Shown here piece by piece: positions 7,909 to 16,300 of a stretch of DNA of 64,000 bases (its first letter is position 1; each line of letters starts with the position of its first letter). The position numbers and the translations under genes are program-made. The stretch is taken from the NCBI RefSeq assembly GCF_018982965.1, contig NZ_JACBYP010000001.1, positions 62,001-126,000 of the forward strand, given 5' to 3'. This DNA is from Streptomyces mayonensis. GTDB taxonomy: Bacteria > Actinomycetota > Actinomycetes > Streptomycetales > Streptomycetaceae. The notes beneath the pieces were generated by a model. It had not been told where the DNA came from. It worked only from the letters and a program-made list of their open reading frames with translations, and did not search any database.

Positions 7909-9580
7909 ACTCGTGGTCGTCGGGGCCGGTCCGGCCGGTCTCGCGGCGGCGCTGGCGGCGGACGCGCGGGGCGTGCACGTCACGGTCCTGGACGCCGCGG
8001 ACGGGCCCGGCGGCCAGTACTTCCGCCAGCCCGCGGCCGAGCTGAACGCCCGGCGGCCCCGGGCCCTGCACCACCAGTGGCGCACCTGGGAGCGGCTGCG
8101 GGACGGACTCGCCGCGAGCGGCGTACGCCTGCTGACCGGCCATCACGTGTGGACCGTGACCGCCGGGTCCGGCACCTTCACCGTGCACGCGCTGCTCGGG
8201 CCCGAAGAGGACCAGCCCGCCACCGTGCACGCCGACGCCGTACTGCTCGCCACCGGAGGCCACGAACACGTCCTGCCCTTCCCCGGCTGGACCCTCCCCG
8301 GCGTCGTCACCGCCGGCGGAGCCCAGGCGATGCTCAAGCACGGCCTCGTGGTGCCCGGACGGACCGCGGTCGTCGCCGGAACCGGCCCCCTGCTGCTCCC
8401 GGTGGCGACCGGCCTCGCGGCGGCCGGGACCCGGGTGTCCGCACTCGTGGAGTCGGCGGACCCGCGCCGGGTCGCCCGCCACGCCCGCGCCCTGGCCGGC
8501 AAGCTGCCCGAGGGCGCCGGACACGCCGCCCGGCTGCTGCGCCACCGCGTCCGCCCCCTCGCCCGGCACACCGTCGTCCGCGCCCACGGCGAGGACCGTC
8601 TGACCGGCGTCACCGTAGCCGCCCTCGACGCCGAAGGACGCGTCCGGCGCGGCACCGGGCGGTACCTGCCCTGCGACACGCTCGCCGTCGGCCACGGCAT
8701 GCTCCCGCAGACCGACCTCGCCGAAGGACTCGGCTGCCGCCGGGACGGGCCGACGGTGACCGTCGACGACGAACAGCGCACGAGCGTCCCCGGCGTCTGG
8801 GCCGCGGGGGAGACCACGGGCGTCGGCGGTGCCTCCCTCGCCCTCGCCGAGGGGCACATCGCCGGACGCTCGGCCGCCGCCCGGCTGCGCGGCGCCGTGC
8901 CCGACCCCGCGGGGTGGGCACCGGCCGCGCGCACCCGCGAGTCGCTGCGCACGGGCGCCGCCGCCCTCGACGACGCGTTCGCCCCGCCCGCCCACTGGAC
9001 CGAACAGGTCGCCGACGACACCGTCGTGTGCCGCTGCGAGGAGGTCACCGCCGGTGCCGTCCGTGCGGCCGCCGACGACCTGGGCGCGGGAGACGTCCGT
9101 ACCGTGAAGCTGCTCACCCGGGCCGGGATGGGCTGGTGCCAGGGACGGATGTGCGCCACCGCCGTCGCCGGTCTCGCCGGCTGCCGACCGGACGCGCCCC
9201 GGCGGCCGTTCGCCCGCCCCGTCCCCCTCGGCGTCCTCGCCCGGACACCCCTCGACCAGCCCCCGCAGGACCATTCGCCGACCGGCCATTCGTCGACCGG
9301 CCATTCGTCGACCGGCCACTCGCTGACCGACCGGTCCTCGTCGGGGCAGGAGCAGCCCTCCTCGGACCGGCCCTCGTCCGAACAGCCCCTGTCCGGCCGG
9401 TCCTCGTCCGACCTGCCCGCGTCGGACCGGTCGGCGTCCGACCTGCCCACGCCCGAGCAGCGCACGCCCGGCCTGTCCACGCCCGACCTGTCCACGTCCG
9501 ACCTGCCCACCCCCGAGCAGCGCACGCCCGGCCGGCCCACGTCCCGCCGGCCCACGTCAGGCCCGCCCCCGACCGGGTAG
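7898..9580 (+). CDS. FAD/NAD(P)-binding subunit of D-hydroxyproline dehydrogenase with repeat tail
   Basis: 560 residues. Residues 1-~440 resemble HcnB/SoxA-type subunits: VVGAGPAGLAAALAADARG (FAD), a second Rossmann GTGPLLLPVATGLAAAG, VWAAGETTGVGG, then a BFD-like [2Fe-2S] domain with VCRCEEVTAG and CQGRMC. It completes the dehydrogenase with the two overlapping upstream genes. Unusually, about 110 extra residues follow. These are Ser/Pro/Thr/Asp-rich and built of short repeats (TGHSS, SDLPTPEQRTPG) encoded by tandem DNA repeats that run past the stop codon. The tail is not part of the family and is probably disordered. Confidence 0.8.
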   Translation: MRTELVVVGAGPAGLAAALAADARGVHVTVLDAADGPGGQYFRQPAAELNARRPRALHHQWRTWERLRDGLAASGVRLLTGHHVWTVTAGSGTFTVHALLGPEEDQPATVHADAVLLATGGHEHVLPFPGWTLPGVVTAGGAQAMLKHGLVVPGRTAVVAGTGPLLLPVATGLAAAGTRVSALVESADPRRVARHARALAGKLPEGAGHAARLLRHRVRPLARHTVVRAHGEDRLTGVTVAALDAEGRVRRGTGRYLPCDTLAVGHGMLPQTDLAEGLGCRRDGPTVTVDDEQRTSVPGVWAAGETTGVGGASLALAEGHIAGRSAAARLRGAVPDPAGWAPAARTRESLRTGAAALDDAFAPPAHWTEQVADDTVVCRCEEVTAGAVRAAADDLGAGDVRTVKLLTRAGMGWCQGRMCATAVAGLAGCRPDAPRRPFARPVPLGVLARTPLDQPPQDHSPTGHSSTGHSSTGHSLTDRSSSGQEQPSSDRPSSEQPLSGRSSSDLPASDRSASDLPTPEQRTPGLSTPDLSTSDLPTPEQRTPGRPTSRRPTSGPPPTG

Positions 9581-9640
9581 TCCGGGTAGTCCGCGTCCGG
9601 GTGGTCCGCGTCCGGGCGCCCCCGCCCGGACACCTCGCGC
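9271..9640. repeat. Tandem and dispersed short repeats at a gene's 3' end
   Basis: Four head-to-tail 15-bp units (CCATTCGTCGACCGG and variants) occupy 9271-9330. A 38-bp segment beginning GTCCGACCTGCCCAC is repeated at 9436 and 9496 with one mismatch. More degenerate GTCC-GAC-type units fill the rest and continue beyond the stop codon at 9580 into the intergenic region (GTCCGGGTAGTCCGCGTCC). The repeats are mostly multiples of three in length, keeping the frame open. Confidence 0.8.
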
Positions 9641-9726
9641 GCACGAACCGCTCCCGGCCGCCGCCCTCCCGAACGAGCGACCCCACGAGGCCGGTTCACC
9701 CCGAACCGTCCTGAGGAAGGATTCCC

Positions 9727-10623
9727 ATGACCGACCCCCGCCCCCGCCCCTGGCGCGGCGTTCTCGTCGCCACCGCCCTCCCCCTCAACGACGACCTCTC
9801 CGTCGACTACGACGCCTACGCCGAGCACTGCGCCTGGCTCGTCGCCAACGGCTGCGACGGCGTCGTGCCCAACGGCTCCCTCGGCGAGTACCAGGTGCTC
9901 ACCCCCGAGGAACGCACCCGCGTCGTCGAGACCGCGGTCGCGGCGATCGGCGGACGGCGTGTCATGCCCGGTGTCGCGGCCTACGGCTCGGCGGAGGCCC
10001 GCCGCTGGGCCGAGCAGGCGCGCGAGGCGGGCTGCGGCGCGGTGATGCTGCTGCCGCCCAACGCCTACCGTGCCGACGAGCGTTCGGTCCTCGCCCACTA
10101 CGCCGAGGTCGCGAAGGCGGGCCTGCCGGTCGTCGCGTACAACAACCCCGTCGACACCAAGGTCGACCTGGTGCCCGAACTGCTCGCCCAGCTGCACGGC
10201 GAGGGCCACATCCAGGGTGTGAAGGAGTTCTCGGGCGACGTCCGCCGCGCCTACCGCATCGCCGAACTCGCCCCGGAACTCGACCTGCTGGTCGGCGCCG
10301 ACGACGTCCTCCTGGAGCTGGCGCTCGCGGGCGCCAAGGGCTGGGTCGCCGGTTACCCCAACGCGCTGCCCGCCGCCTGCGTCGAGCTGTACCGCGCGGC
10401 GGCCGCGGGCGACCTGGCCACGGCGGAACCGCTCTACCGGCAGCTGCACCCGCTGCTGCGCTGGGACTCGAAGGTCGAGTTCGTGCAGGCCATCAAAGTG
10501 TCCATGGACCTGGCCGGGAGGCACGGCGGATCCTGCCGCCCGCCGCGCGTTCCGCTGCTGCCCGCCCAGGAGGCGGCCGTGCGCGCCGCCACCGAGAAGG
10601 CCCTCGCGGCCGGACTGGCGTAG
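9727..10623 (+). CDS. DHDPS/NAL-family lyase, probable pyrroline-4-hydroxy-2-carboxylate deaminase
   Basis: 298 residues of the dihydrodipicolinate-synthase TIM-barrel family. The catalytic tyrosine lies in VVAYNNPVDT and the Schiff-base lysine in IQGVKEFSGD; NGSLGEYQ corresponds to the carboxylate-binding GTTGE-type loop. Between a D-hydroxyproline dehydrogenase and a hydroxyproline epimerase, the expected role is the pathway deaminase, which turns pyrroline-4-hydroxy-2-carboxylate into alpha-ketoglutarate semialdehyde and ammonia. AGGAAGG precedes the ATG closely. Lysine-biosynthetic DHDPS is unlikely in this context. Confidence 0.8.
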   Translation: MTDPRPRPWRGVLVATALPLNDDLSVDYDAYAEHCAWLVANGCDGVVPNGSLGEYQVLTPEERTRVVETAVAAIGGRRVMPGVAAYGSAEARRWAEQAREAGCGAVMLLPPNAYRADERSVLAHYAEVAKAGLPVVAYNNPVDTKVDLVPELLAQLHGEGHIQGVKEFSGDVRRAYRIAELAPELDLLVGADDVLLELALAGAKGWVAGYPNALPAACVELYRAAAAGDLATAEPLYRQLHPLLRWDSKVEFVQAIKVSMDLAGRHGGSCRPPRVPLLPAQEAAVRAATEKALAAGLA

Positions 10624-10635
10624 GGGAGCAGCGCC

Positions 10636-11637
10636 GTGCGCAGCAAACTCGTCCTGCACGCCGTCGACTCGCACACCGAGGGCATGCCCACCCGGGTGAT
10701 CACCGGCGGTATCGGCACCGTCCCCGGCGCCACCATGAACGAACGGCGGCTGTACTTCCGCGAACACCGCGACGACGTCAAACAGTTGCTGATGAACGAG
10801 CCGCGCGGCCACGCCGCCATGAGCGGCGCGGTCCTCCAGCCGCCCACCCGGCCCGACTGCGACTGGGGCGTCGTCTACATCGAGGTCTCCGGCTACCTCC
10901 CCATGTGCGGGCACGGCACGATCGGCGTGGCGACCGTCCTGGTGGAGACCGGCATGGTCGAGGTGAGCGAACCGGTCACCACCATCCGCCTCGACACCCC
11001 GGCCGGGGTCGTCGTCGCCGAGGTGGCCGTGGAGGACGGCGCGGCCAGGGCCGTGACCCTGCGCAACGTGCCCGCCTTCGCCGTCGGCCTGGACCGCGAG
11101 GTCACCCTGCCCGACGGCCGGACGGTCACGTACGACCTCGCCTACGGCGGCAACTTCTACGCCGTCCTGCCGCTGGAGCGGCTCGGGCTGCCCTTCGACC
11201 GGTCCCGCAAGGACGAGATCCTCGCCGCCGGTCTGTCCCTGATGGCTGCCATCAACGCCGAGGGTGAACCCGTCCACCCGGAGGACCCGTCCATCCGTGG
11301 CTGCCACCATGTACAGGTGACCGCACCCGACGCCACCGCCCGCCACTCCAGGCACGCCATGGTGATCCACCCCGGCTGGTTCGACCGCTCGCCCTGCGGC
11401 ACCGGCACCAGCGCCCGCATGGCCCAGCTGCACGCCCGGGGCGAACTGCCGCTGCACACCGAGTTCGTGAACGAGTCCTTCATCGGCACCCGGTTCACCG
11501 GACGCCTGCTCGGCACCACCGACGTCGCCGGACAGCCCGCCGTCCTGCCCAGCTTCACCGGCCGCGCCTGGATCACCGGTACCGCCCAGTACCTGCTGGA
11601 CCCCGAGGACCCGTTCCCCGCGGGGTTCGTGCTGTGA
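10636..11637 (+). CDS. 4-hydroxyproline 2-epimerase (proline racemase family)
   Basis: 333 residues from a GTG with GGGGAGCAG upstream. Both catalytic cysteines of the racemase/epimerase type are present: PMCGHGTIGV (about residue 91) and RSPCGTGTSAR (about residue 252). A cysteine rather than threonine at the second site argues against trans-3-hydroxyproline dehydratase. The enzyme converts trans-4-hydroxy-L-proline to cis-4-hydroxy-D-proline, the substrate of the dehydrogenase encoded upstream. It overlaps the following GntR gene by 4 nt (GTGA). Confidence 0.85.
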   Translation: MRSKLVLHAVDSHTEGMPTRVITGGIGTVPGATMNERRLYFREHRDDVKQLLMNEPRGHAAMSGAVLQPPTRPDCDWGVVYIEVSGYLPMCGHGTIGVATVLVETGMVEVSEPVTTIRLDTPAGVVVAEVAVEDGAARAVTLRNVPAFAVGLDREVTLPDGRTVTYDLAYGGNFYAVLPLERLGLPFDRSRKDEILAAGLSLMAAINAEGEPVHPEDPSIRGCHHVQVTAPDATARHSRHAMVIHPGWFDRSPCGTGTSARMAQLHARGELPLHTEFVNESFIGTRFTGRLLGTTDVAGQPAVLPSFTGRAWITGTAQYLLDPEDPFPAGFVL

Positions 11638-12383
11638 CCGCCACCGGCCCCGTGCCGCACCCTCCGCCCCTGCCGTACCCACCACCCGTGCCGCACCCCC
11701 GGCCCGCCCTGCCCGTCCTGGGCAGCCGCAAGCCCAGCCACCGCGAGCGGGTCGCCGAGGCGCTGCGGGCCGCCCTCATCGCGGGCGAACTGCGGCCCGG
11801 CGAGGTCTACTCGGCTCCCGGCCTGGCCGCCCGCTTCGGCGTCTCCGCGACCCCGGTCCGCGAGGCCATGCTCGACCTCGCCAAGGAAGGGCTCGTCGAC
11901 ACGGTGCCCAACAAGGGCTTCCGGGTCACCGCCGTATCCGAGCGCCAGCTCGACGAGTACACGCACATCAGGTCGCTCATCGAGATCCCGACCACCGCCG
12001 CACTCGCCGTCGGTGCCGACGCCGTCGCGCTCGAGGCACTGCGCCCGGTCGCCGAGGAGATCGTCACGTCGGCGGCGGCCGGCGACCTCATCGCGTACGT
12101 CGACGCCGACCTCCGCTTCCACCTCGGGCTGCTGGCCCTGGCCGGCAACGCCCACCTGGTGGAGGTGGTACGGGACCTGCGCCGCCGCTCCCGGCTGTAC
12201 GGGCTGACGGCGCTGGTGGAGCAGGGGCGGCTCCAGGCGTCGGCGGAGGAGCACCTGGAGATCCTCGACGCGCTGCTCGCCCGCGACGAGGACGCCGTGC
12301 GCGCCGTGATGACCCGGCACCTGGGCCACGTGCGCGGGCTGTGGGCGGCCGGGGCCGGCGAGGCGGCGGAACAGACGACCTGA
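11634..12383 (+). CDS. GntR/FCD-type regulator of the hydroxyproline operon
   Basis: 249 residues; its GTG overlaps the epimerase stop. After a Pro-rich N-terminal stretch (about 30 residues) comes a winged HTH (HRERVAEALRAALIAGEL, FGVSATPVREAMLDLAKEGL) and an FCD ligand-binding domain with the acidic/His metal-site pattern (DLRFHLGLL, then EEHLEILDALLARDEDAV and MTRHLGHV). FCD regulators usually repress the catabolic operon they sit in and release on binding a pathway acid. Being the last gene of the operon suggests autoregulation. The alpha-ketoglutarate semialdehyde dehydrogenase needed to finish the pathway is not in the window. Confidence 0.85.
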   Translation: MTATGPVPHPPPLPYPPPVPHPRPALPVLGSRKPSHRERVAEALRAALIAGELRPGEVYSAPGLAARFGVSATPVREAMLDLAKEGLVDTVPNKGFRVTAVSERQLDEYTHIRSLIEIPTTAALAVGADAVALEALRPVAEEIVTSAAAGDLIAYVDADLRFHLGLLALAGNAHLVEVVRDLRRRSRLYGLTALVEQGRLQASAEEHLEILDALLARDEDAVRAVMTRHLGHVRGLWAAGAGEAAEQTT

Positions 12384-12512
12384 AAGGTCGCCGGCGAGGG
12401 GGACTGTCGGTGGGTGCCCCTAGTCTTTCGGCACCGTCACAGGGGGTGCGCCGGCCGGGGCCGTCCCGGGGTGCCGTGGCGGGTTCCGAGCCGTGGGAGA
12501 GGCGAAGCACTG

Positions 12513-13373
12513 ATGGGTTGGCTGGCAGCGGGCGACACGTACCAAGTCGCTCTGGTGGAGGGCCGGGTGGTGGCCCGGTCCGCGTCGGGCGGGAAGCCGG
12601 GACGGACCGTGCCCGCGGAGATACGGGACCGTGCGGAAGTGCTCGAACTCCAGCGGTTCGGCGAGTGGCTGGACCGTCACGCGGCCGACTGCGCGGCGCA
12701 GGTCACCACCTGGATGGTGTCCGCGCTGCCGGTGCCGACGGGACTGCTCGCCCAGGTCTGGCCCGACGAGGCGTGGCAGGCTGCGCTGCGCGACATCGTC
12801 GTGGTGGGTGACGGCCCCGGCGAGGTCGGTCTGCTGCGCGGCGCCGACCCGGCGGACGGGCTGCGGCTGGTGAACCGGGACGGCGGGACCGTGTCCGTGG
12901 CGGCCCCGACGGTCACCATGCCCCATCCGGTGCTCCTCCCGGACCTGGAGGGGCTGCGGACCTTCGCCGCCGGACTGGGCGTGCTGCAGGGGGTGGAACA
13001 ACTGCACCGGGCCACCTGGCGCAAACCGGCCGCGATCACCGAACGGGACTACGTCGTCACGGAGTTCGCCGAAGCGGAGTACCGCTCGTGGTTCCACCTC
13101 GCCTCCCGTGCCACCGCCCTCGGCTACCAGGTGTCCGGCAGCAGCGTCGTGGCACGGATCAGGGACGCCGGGCGCGTCTTCACCGCCTCCGTCGCGATGA
13201 GCGACCCCTACACCGAGGACAAGGCCTGGACCGGAAACCTGGGCTGGTACGACGAGGACGGGCAGCGGCGCCTGCCGCTGTCCGACGTCGGGCCCCTCGC
13301 CTGGTCGGAGGGCATGCGCATGGCCGCGGCCCTGCACGCGGGCCGCACGACGACCACGGACGGCGCCGAGTGA
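12513..13373 (+). CDS. Unknown protein coupled to a 1,700-residue partner
   Basis: 286 residues from the ATG preceded by GGGAGAGG; the frame is open further upstream but without a good start. I do not recognise the family with certainty. It has no membrane segments or cysteine motifs. Its middle (TMPHPVLLPDLEGLRTFAAG) and end (YTEDKAWTGNLGWYDEDGQR) look like a compact soluble fold; a distant relation to DUF4132-type C-terminal domains is possible. Its TGA overlaps the GTG of the giant downstream gene, so the two are made together. Confidence 0.7.
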   Translation: MGWLAAGDTYQVALVEGRVVARSASGGKPGRTVPAEIRDRAEVLELQRFGEWLDRHAADCAAQVTTWMVSALPVPTGLLAQVWPDEAWQAALRDIVVVGDGPGEVGLLRGADPADGLRLVNRDGGTVSVAAPTVTMPHPVLLPDLEGLRTFAAGLGVLQGVEQLHRATWRKPAAITERDYVVTEFAEAEYRSWFHLASRATALGYQVSGSSVVARIRDAGRVFTASVAMSDPYTEDKAWTGNLGWYDEDGQRRLPLSDVGPLAWSEGMRMAAALHAGRTTTTDGAE

Positions 13374-16300
13374 ACGGGACGGCGGACACCGCGGCGGACA
13401 CCGGGGAGAGGCACGCCACGACGAACGACGGCGCCGCCCGGAACACGGCGGAGGCACAGGTGGAGGAGCTGCTGCGGGCCGGTGCGGTGCTGCCGCCGGG
13501 CACCACCGGCGGAGGCGACCGGGCCGTGCCCGTGTTCACCCGCGCCTTCCGGCACCCGGGGGTGGACGGCAGGGTCGTCGTACGGCTGGGCGCGGGCGAC
13601 CCGCCCGACGGGTTCCTGGGGCTGCGGCCCGAGGGCGAGCCCGTCGAGGTCGGGATCGGACAGCAACGGGCCATGGGTTTCCCCGAGTGGGTGCTGGTCA
13701 GACACCCTTCCGACGGGCATCTGGCGATGTCCCTGGTCGCGGAGATGAAAAAGGTCGCACGGACGGTGCGGTCCCGGGCGAGGAAGGCCCGCGCCGCCTA
13801 CGAGTCGATCGGGGAGCGCCTGGCGGGCTCGGTGCCGCACTTCCTGCCCACCTTCTACGAGGAGGCCGGCCGGGTGTTCCTGGCCGCCGACGAGCGGGCG
13901 TACGCCGCCCAGATGTTCGTCAATGCGCGCAAGGCCGAGACGGCACACGCGCTGCCGTTCGACGAGGCCCGCATGGACACCGTCTTCCTGGAGTTCGCCC
14001 TCGCCGGCGCCATGCCGACCAAGGTGCTCTCCAGCTACGCCAAGGGCCTCACGTCCCGGGTGCCGGCCGCGACGGCGTTCCGGCACCTGCGCGGGCTCTT
14101 CGTCCGGCTGGCCGCACACGGACTGCCCCCGTCCAGTCCGGGCGCGGCCGACCTGCGGCGGCTCGCGAAGGCCGCCGCGGGCAAGGACGCGCAGGTGGGG
14201 GAGACGGAGTACCTGCGGGAGATGCTGACGCTGCCCGGCACCGTCAAGGCACCGGCCGGCTGGTGGAAGGCGCACCGGGCCGCCCTGGTCGCACTGACCC
14301 GCAGCGAGCCCGCGGTCCGCGGCACCCTGCTCGGGATGCTGCCCTCGGAGTGGGAGCGGGAGGAGCTGGACCAGTGGCTCGACCTGCTGGAGAAGACCGG
14401 GGCAGTCGCCGGTCTGCACGACGCGGGCCTGCCCCCCGAGGTCCGTTCCCCCGACGGCACCGCGGGCTGGCTCAGCCGGTTCCTCGAACGGTGCGAGGCC
14501 ACCAGGCGCGCCTTCGCACCGGCCGGCCTGTACCCGCTCGTCGACCGGCTGGCCGACACCATCCGCGCCGAACTGGCCGAAACGGGAGGTTCGTTGCCGG
14601 CTCTGACGGGCAACGTCGACCTCCTCGACCAGCTCCTGGCCCTGCGCATCCCGGTCGCGGACCCGGCCGGACGCTCCCTCGACCTCGACAGCTGGGCGAA
14701 GCGCGAGCAGCGACGCGACCTCGAGGCCCTGGCGGCCGACCCCCGCTTCCGGGACGCCTTCCTGGGCGGCTGCCCCACCAGGAACTGGGACGGCAGAGGC
14801 GAACGCACGGTCCTCGCGCTGGCGGGGACGCCGGGCGGACGGAGACTGCTGGCACCCTGGGTGGCCGGCGTCTGCGGTGCGGCCGTACGCCTGAACCTGG
14901 CCGAGGCCAGGGGCTTGCACAGTCCGCTCGAAACGCTCCAGTGGCTGCCCGGAGCGGCCCTGGCCACCGTGGAGCAGCAGGTGCGCGACACGCTCGCCGC
15001 CACTGTGGCCCCGACTCTCGCCCGCACCCTGCGGGACGGAATCCTCGACGAACTGGGCTGGCCCGCCTGGGACGAGGCGGTCGGCACACCCGCCTCCCGG
15101 GACGAGGCGAGGAAGACGCGGGTGGGTGAGGCCTGGCCGCACCTGATCGTCCTCAACGGCACCCGGGCCCGGGTGATCGGTCCCGAGGGCACCGTGCTGA
15201 ACCACGAGCTGCGCCTGCCGGACGGGGTGCCCCCCGGGCACTGCGACCTCCGGTACGTGGACGGGGCGCTCCTCGTCACCTGGTACTCGTTCGACACGCA
15301 CGACTCGCGCGGATTCTGGTACCGCGCCGATGCCGATGCCGGTCCGCCGTCACCGGTACCGGTGGAGGGCGACGTCCGCTACGGCGACCTGTGCGCCGCG
15401 GACGGGTCCGGCGGGACGAACGGCATGCCGCCCGCCTCCCTCCCCCTCCCCGGCGGCGGCCGGACCACCGGCCACGGCGTGCTGCGCAGGGGCGACACAC
15501 ACGTGCCGCACCGGCGGCAGGTGATCGGTGACGGCACTTCGTACTGGGTGTGGATCAGGGACTACTCCGACGAGACCAACAGCGACTGGCACACGTACGA
15601 CCCGGTCGCCGACGCGCCGGGGGAGCGCGGCGGGCCCGACTGGTTCCGCGAGGGGCTGCGCGCGGCGCCCGAGGGGAGCACCCTGGAGGCCTGCCGGCTG
15701 CTGCCCGCCCCGTCCGTCGTGCCGGGGCCGCTGTCCGCACCGGTGGACGGGCTGCTCGGCTGGCGCACGGTCCGGCTGCCCGACGGCTCCTGGCGCGGCG
15801 AGGACCTGGCCGGCCGCACGGTCGTCGTGCCGCCCGGCCTCGGACAACGCCCGGAGAACGTGCTGCAGTACCCCGGCACCGACCGGCTCCTGACCGTGAA
15901 CGAGGCGTCCCGGCAGGTTCAAGTGCGCGACCCCGAAGGCGCGTTGGTCGGCGACACGGGCAACGGTCACGCGGCCGGACCCTTCAGCGCGGGCACCCCC
16001 TTGATGCCGCCCCTGCGCTACTGGCACCTGCTGCGGCCACGCGACCCGAAGGGCTCCGCCGCACTGCGCGGGATCGGCGAGGACACGGCGGCGGCGCTGC
16101 TGACGGCGGCCGTGGCGGAGCCGCCCGCTCAGGAACAGCCCACGCAGGAGCCGCCCGCTCAGGAACCGGAGGAGGGCGGCACGACCAGCGGGCGTGAGGC
16201 GCTGCCCGGCCTGGTCCGCACCCTGCTGCCGGACGTCGAACACGAGGCGCTGCGCGCGGGAATCACCGGCGTGGTGCGGTACGCGGCCGTGCAGCAGCGC

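Noticed and set aside
9271..9640. Possible CRISPR array or origin repeats
   Set aside because: Repeats are in frame with the coding sequence, degenerate and without unique spacers; no replication gene is near.
8143..11685. 1,180-residue open frame on the minus strand
   Set aside because: It lies opposite well-supported hydroxyproline genes. Its composition is Gly/Arg/Asp-heavy with no motif, typical of antisense frames in GC-rich DNA.
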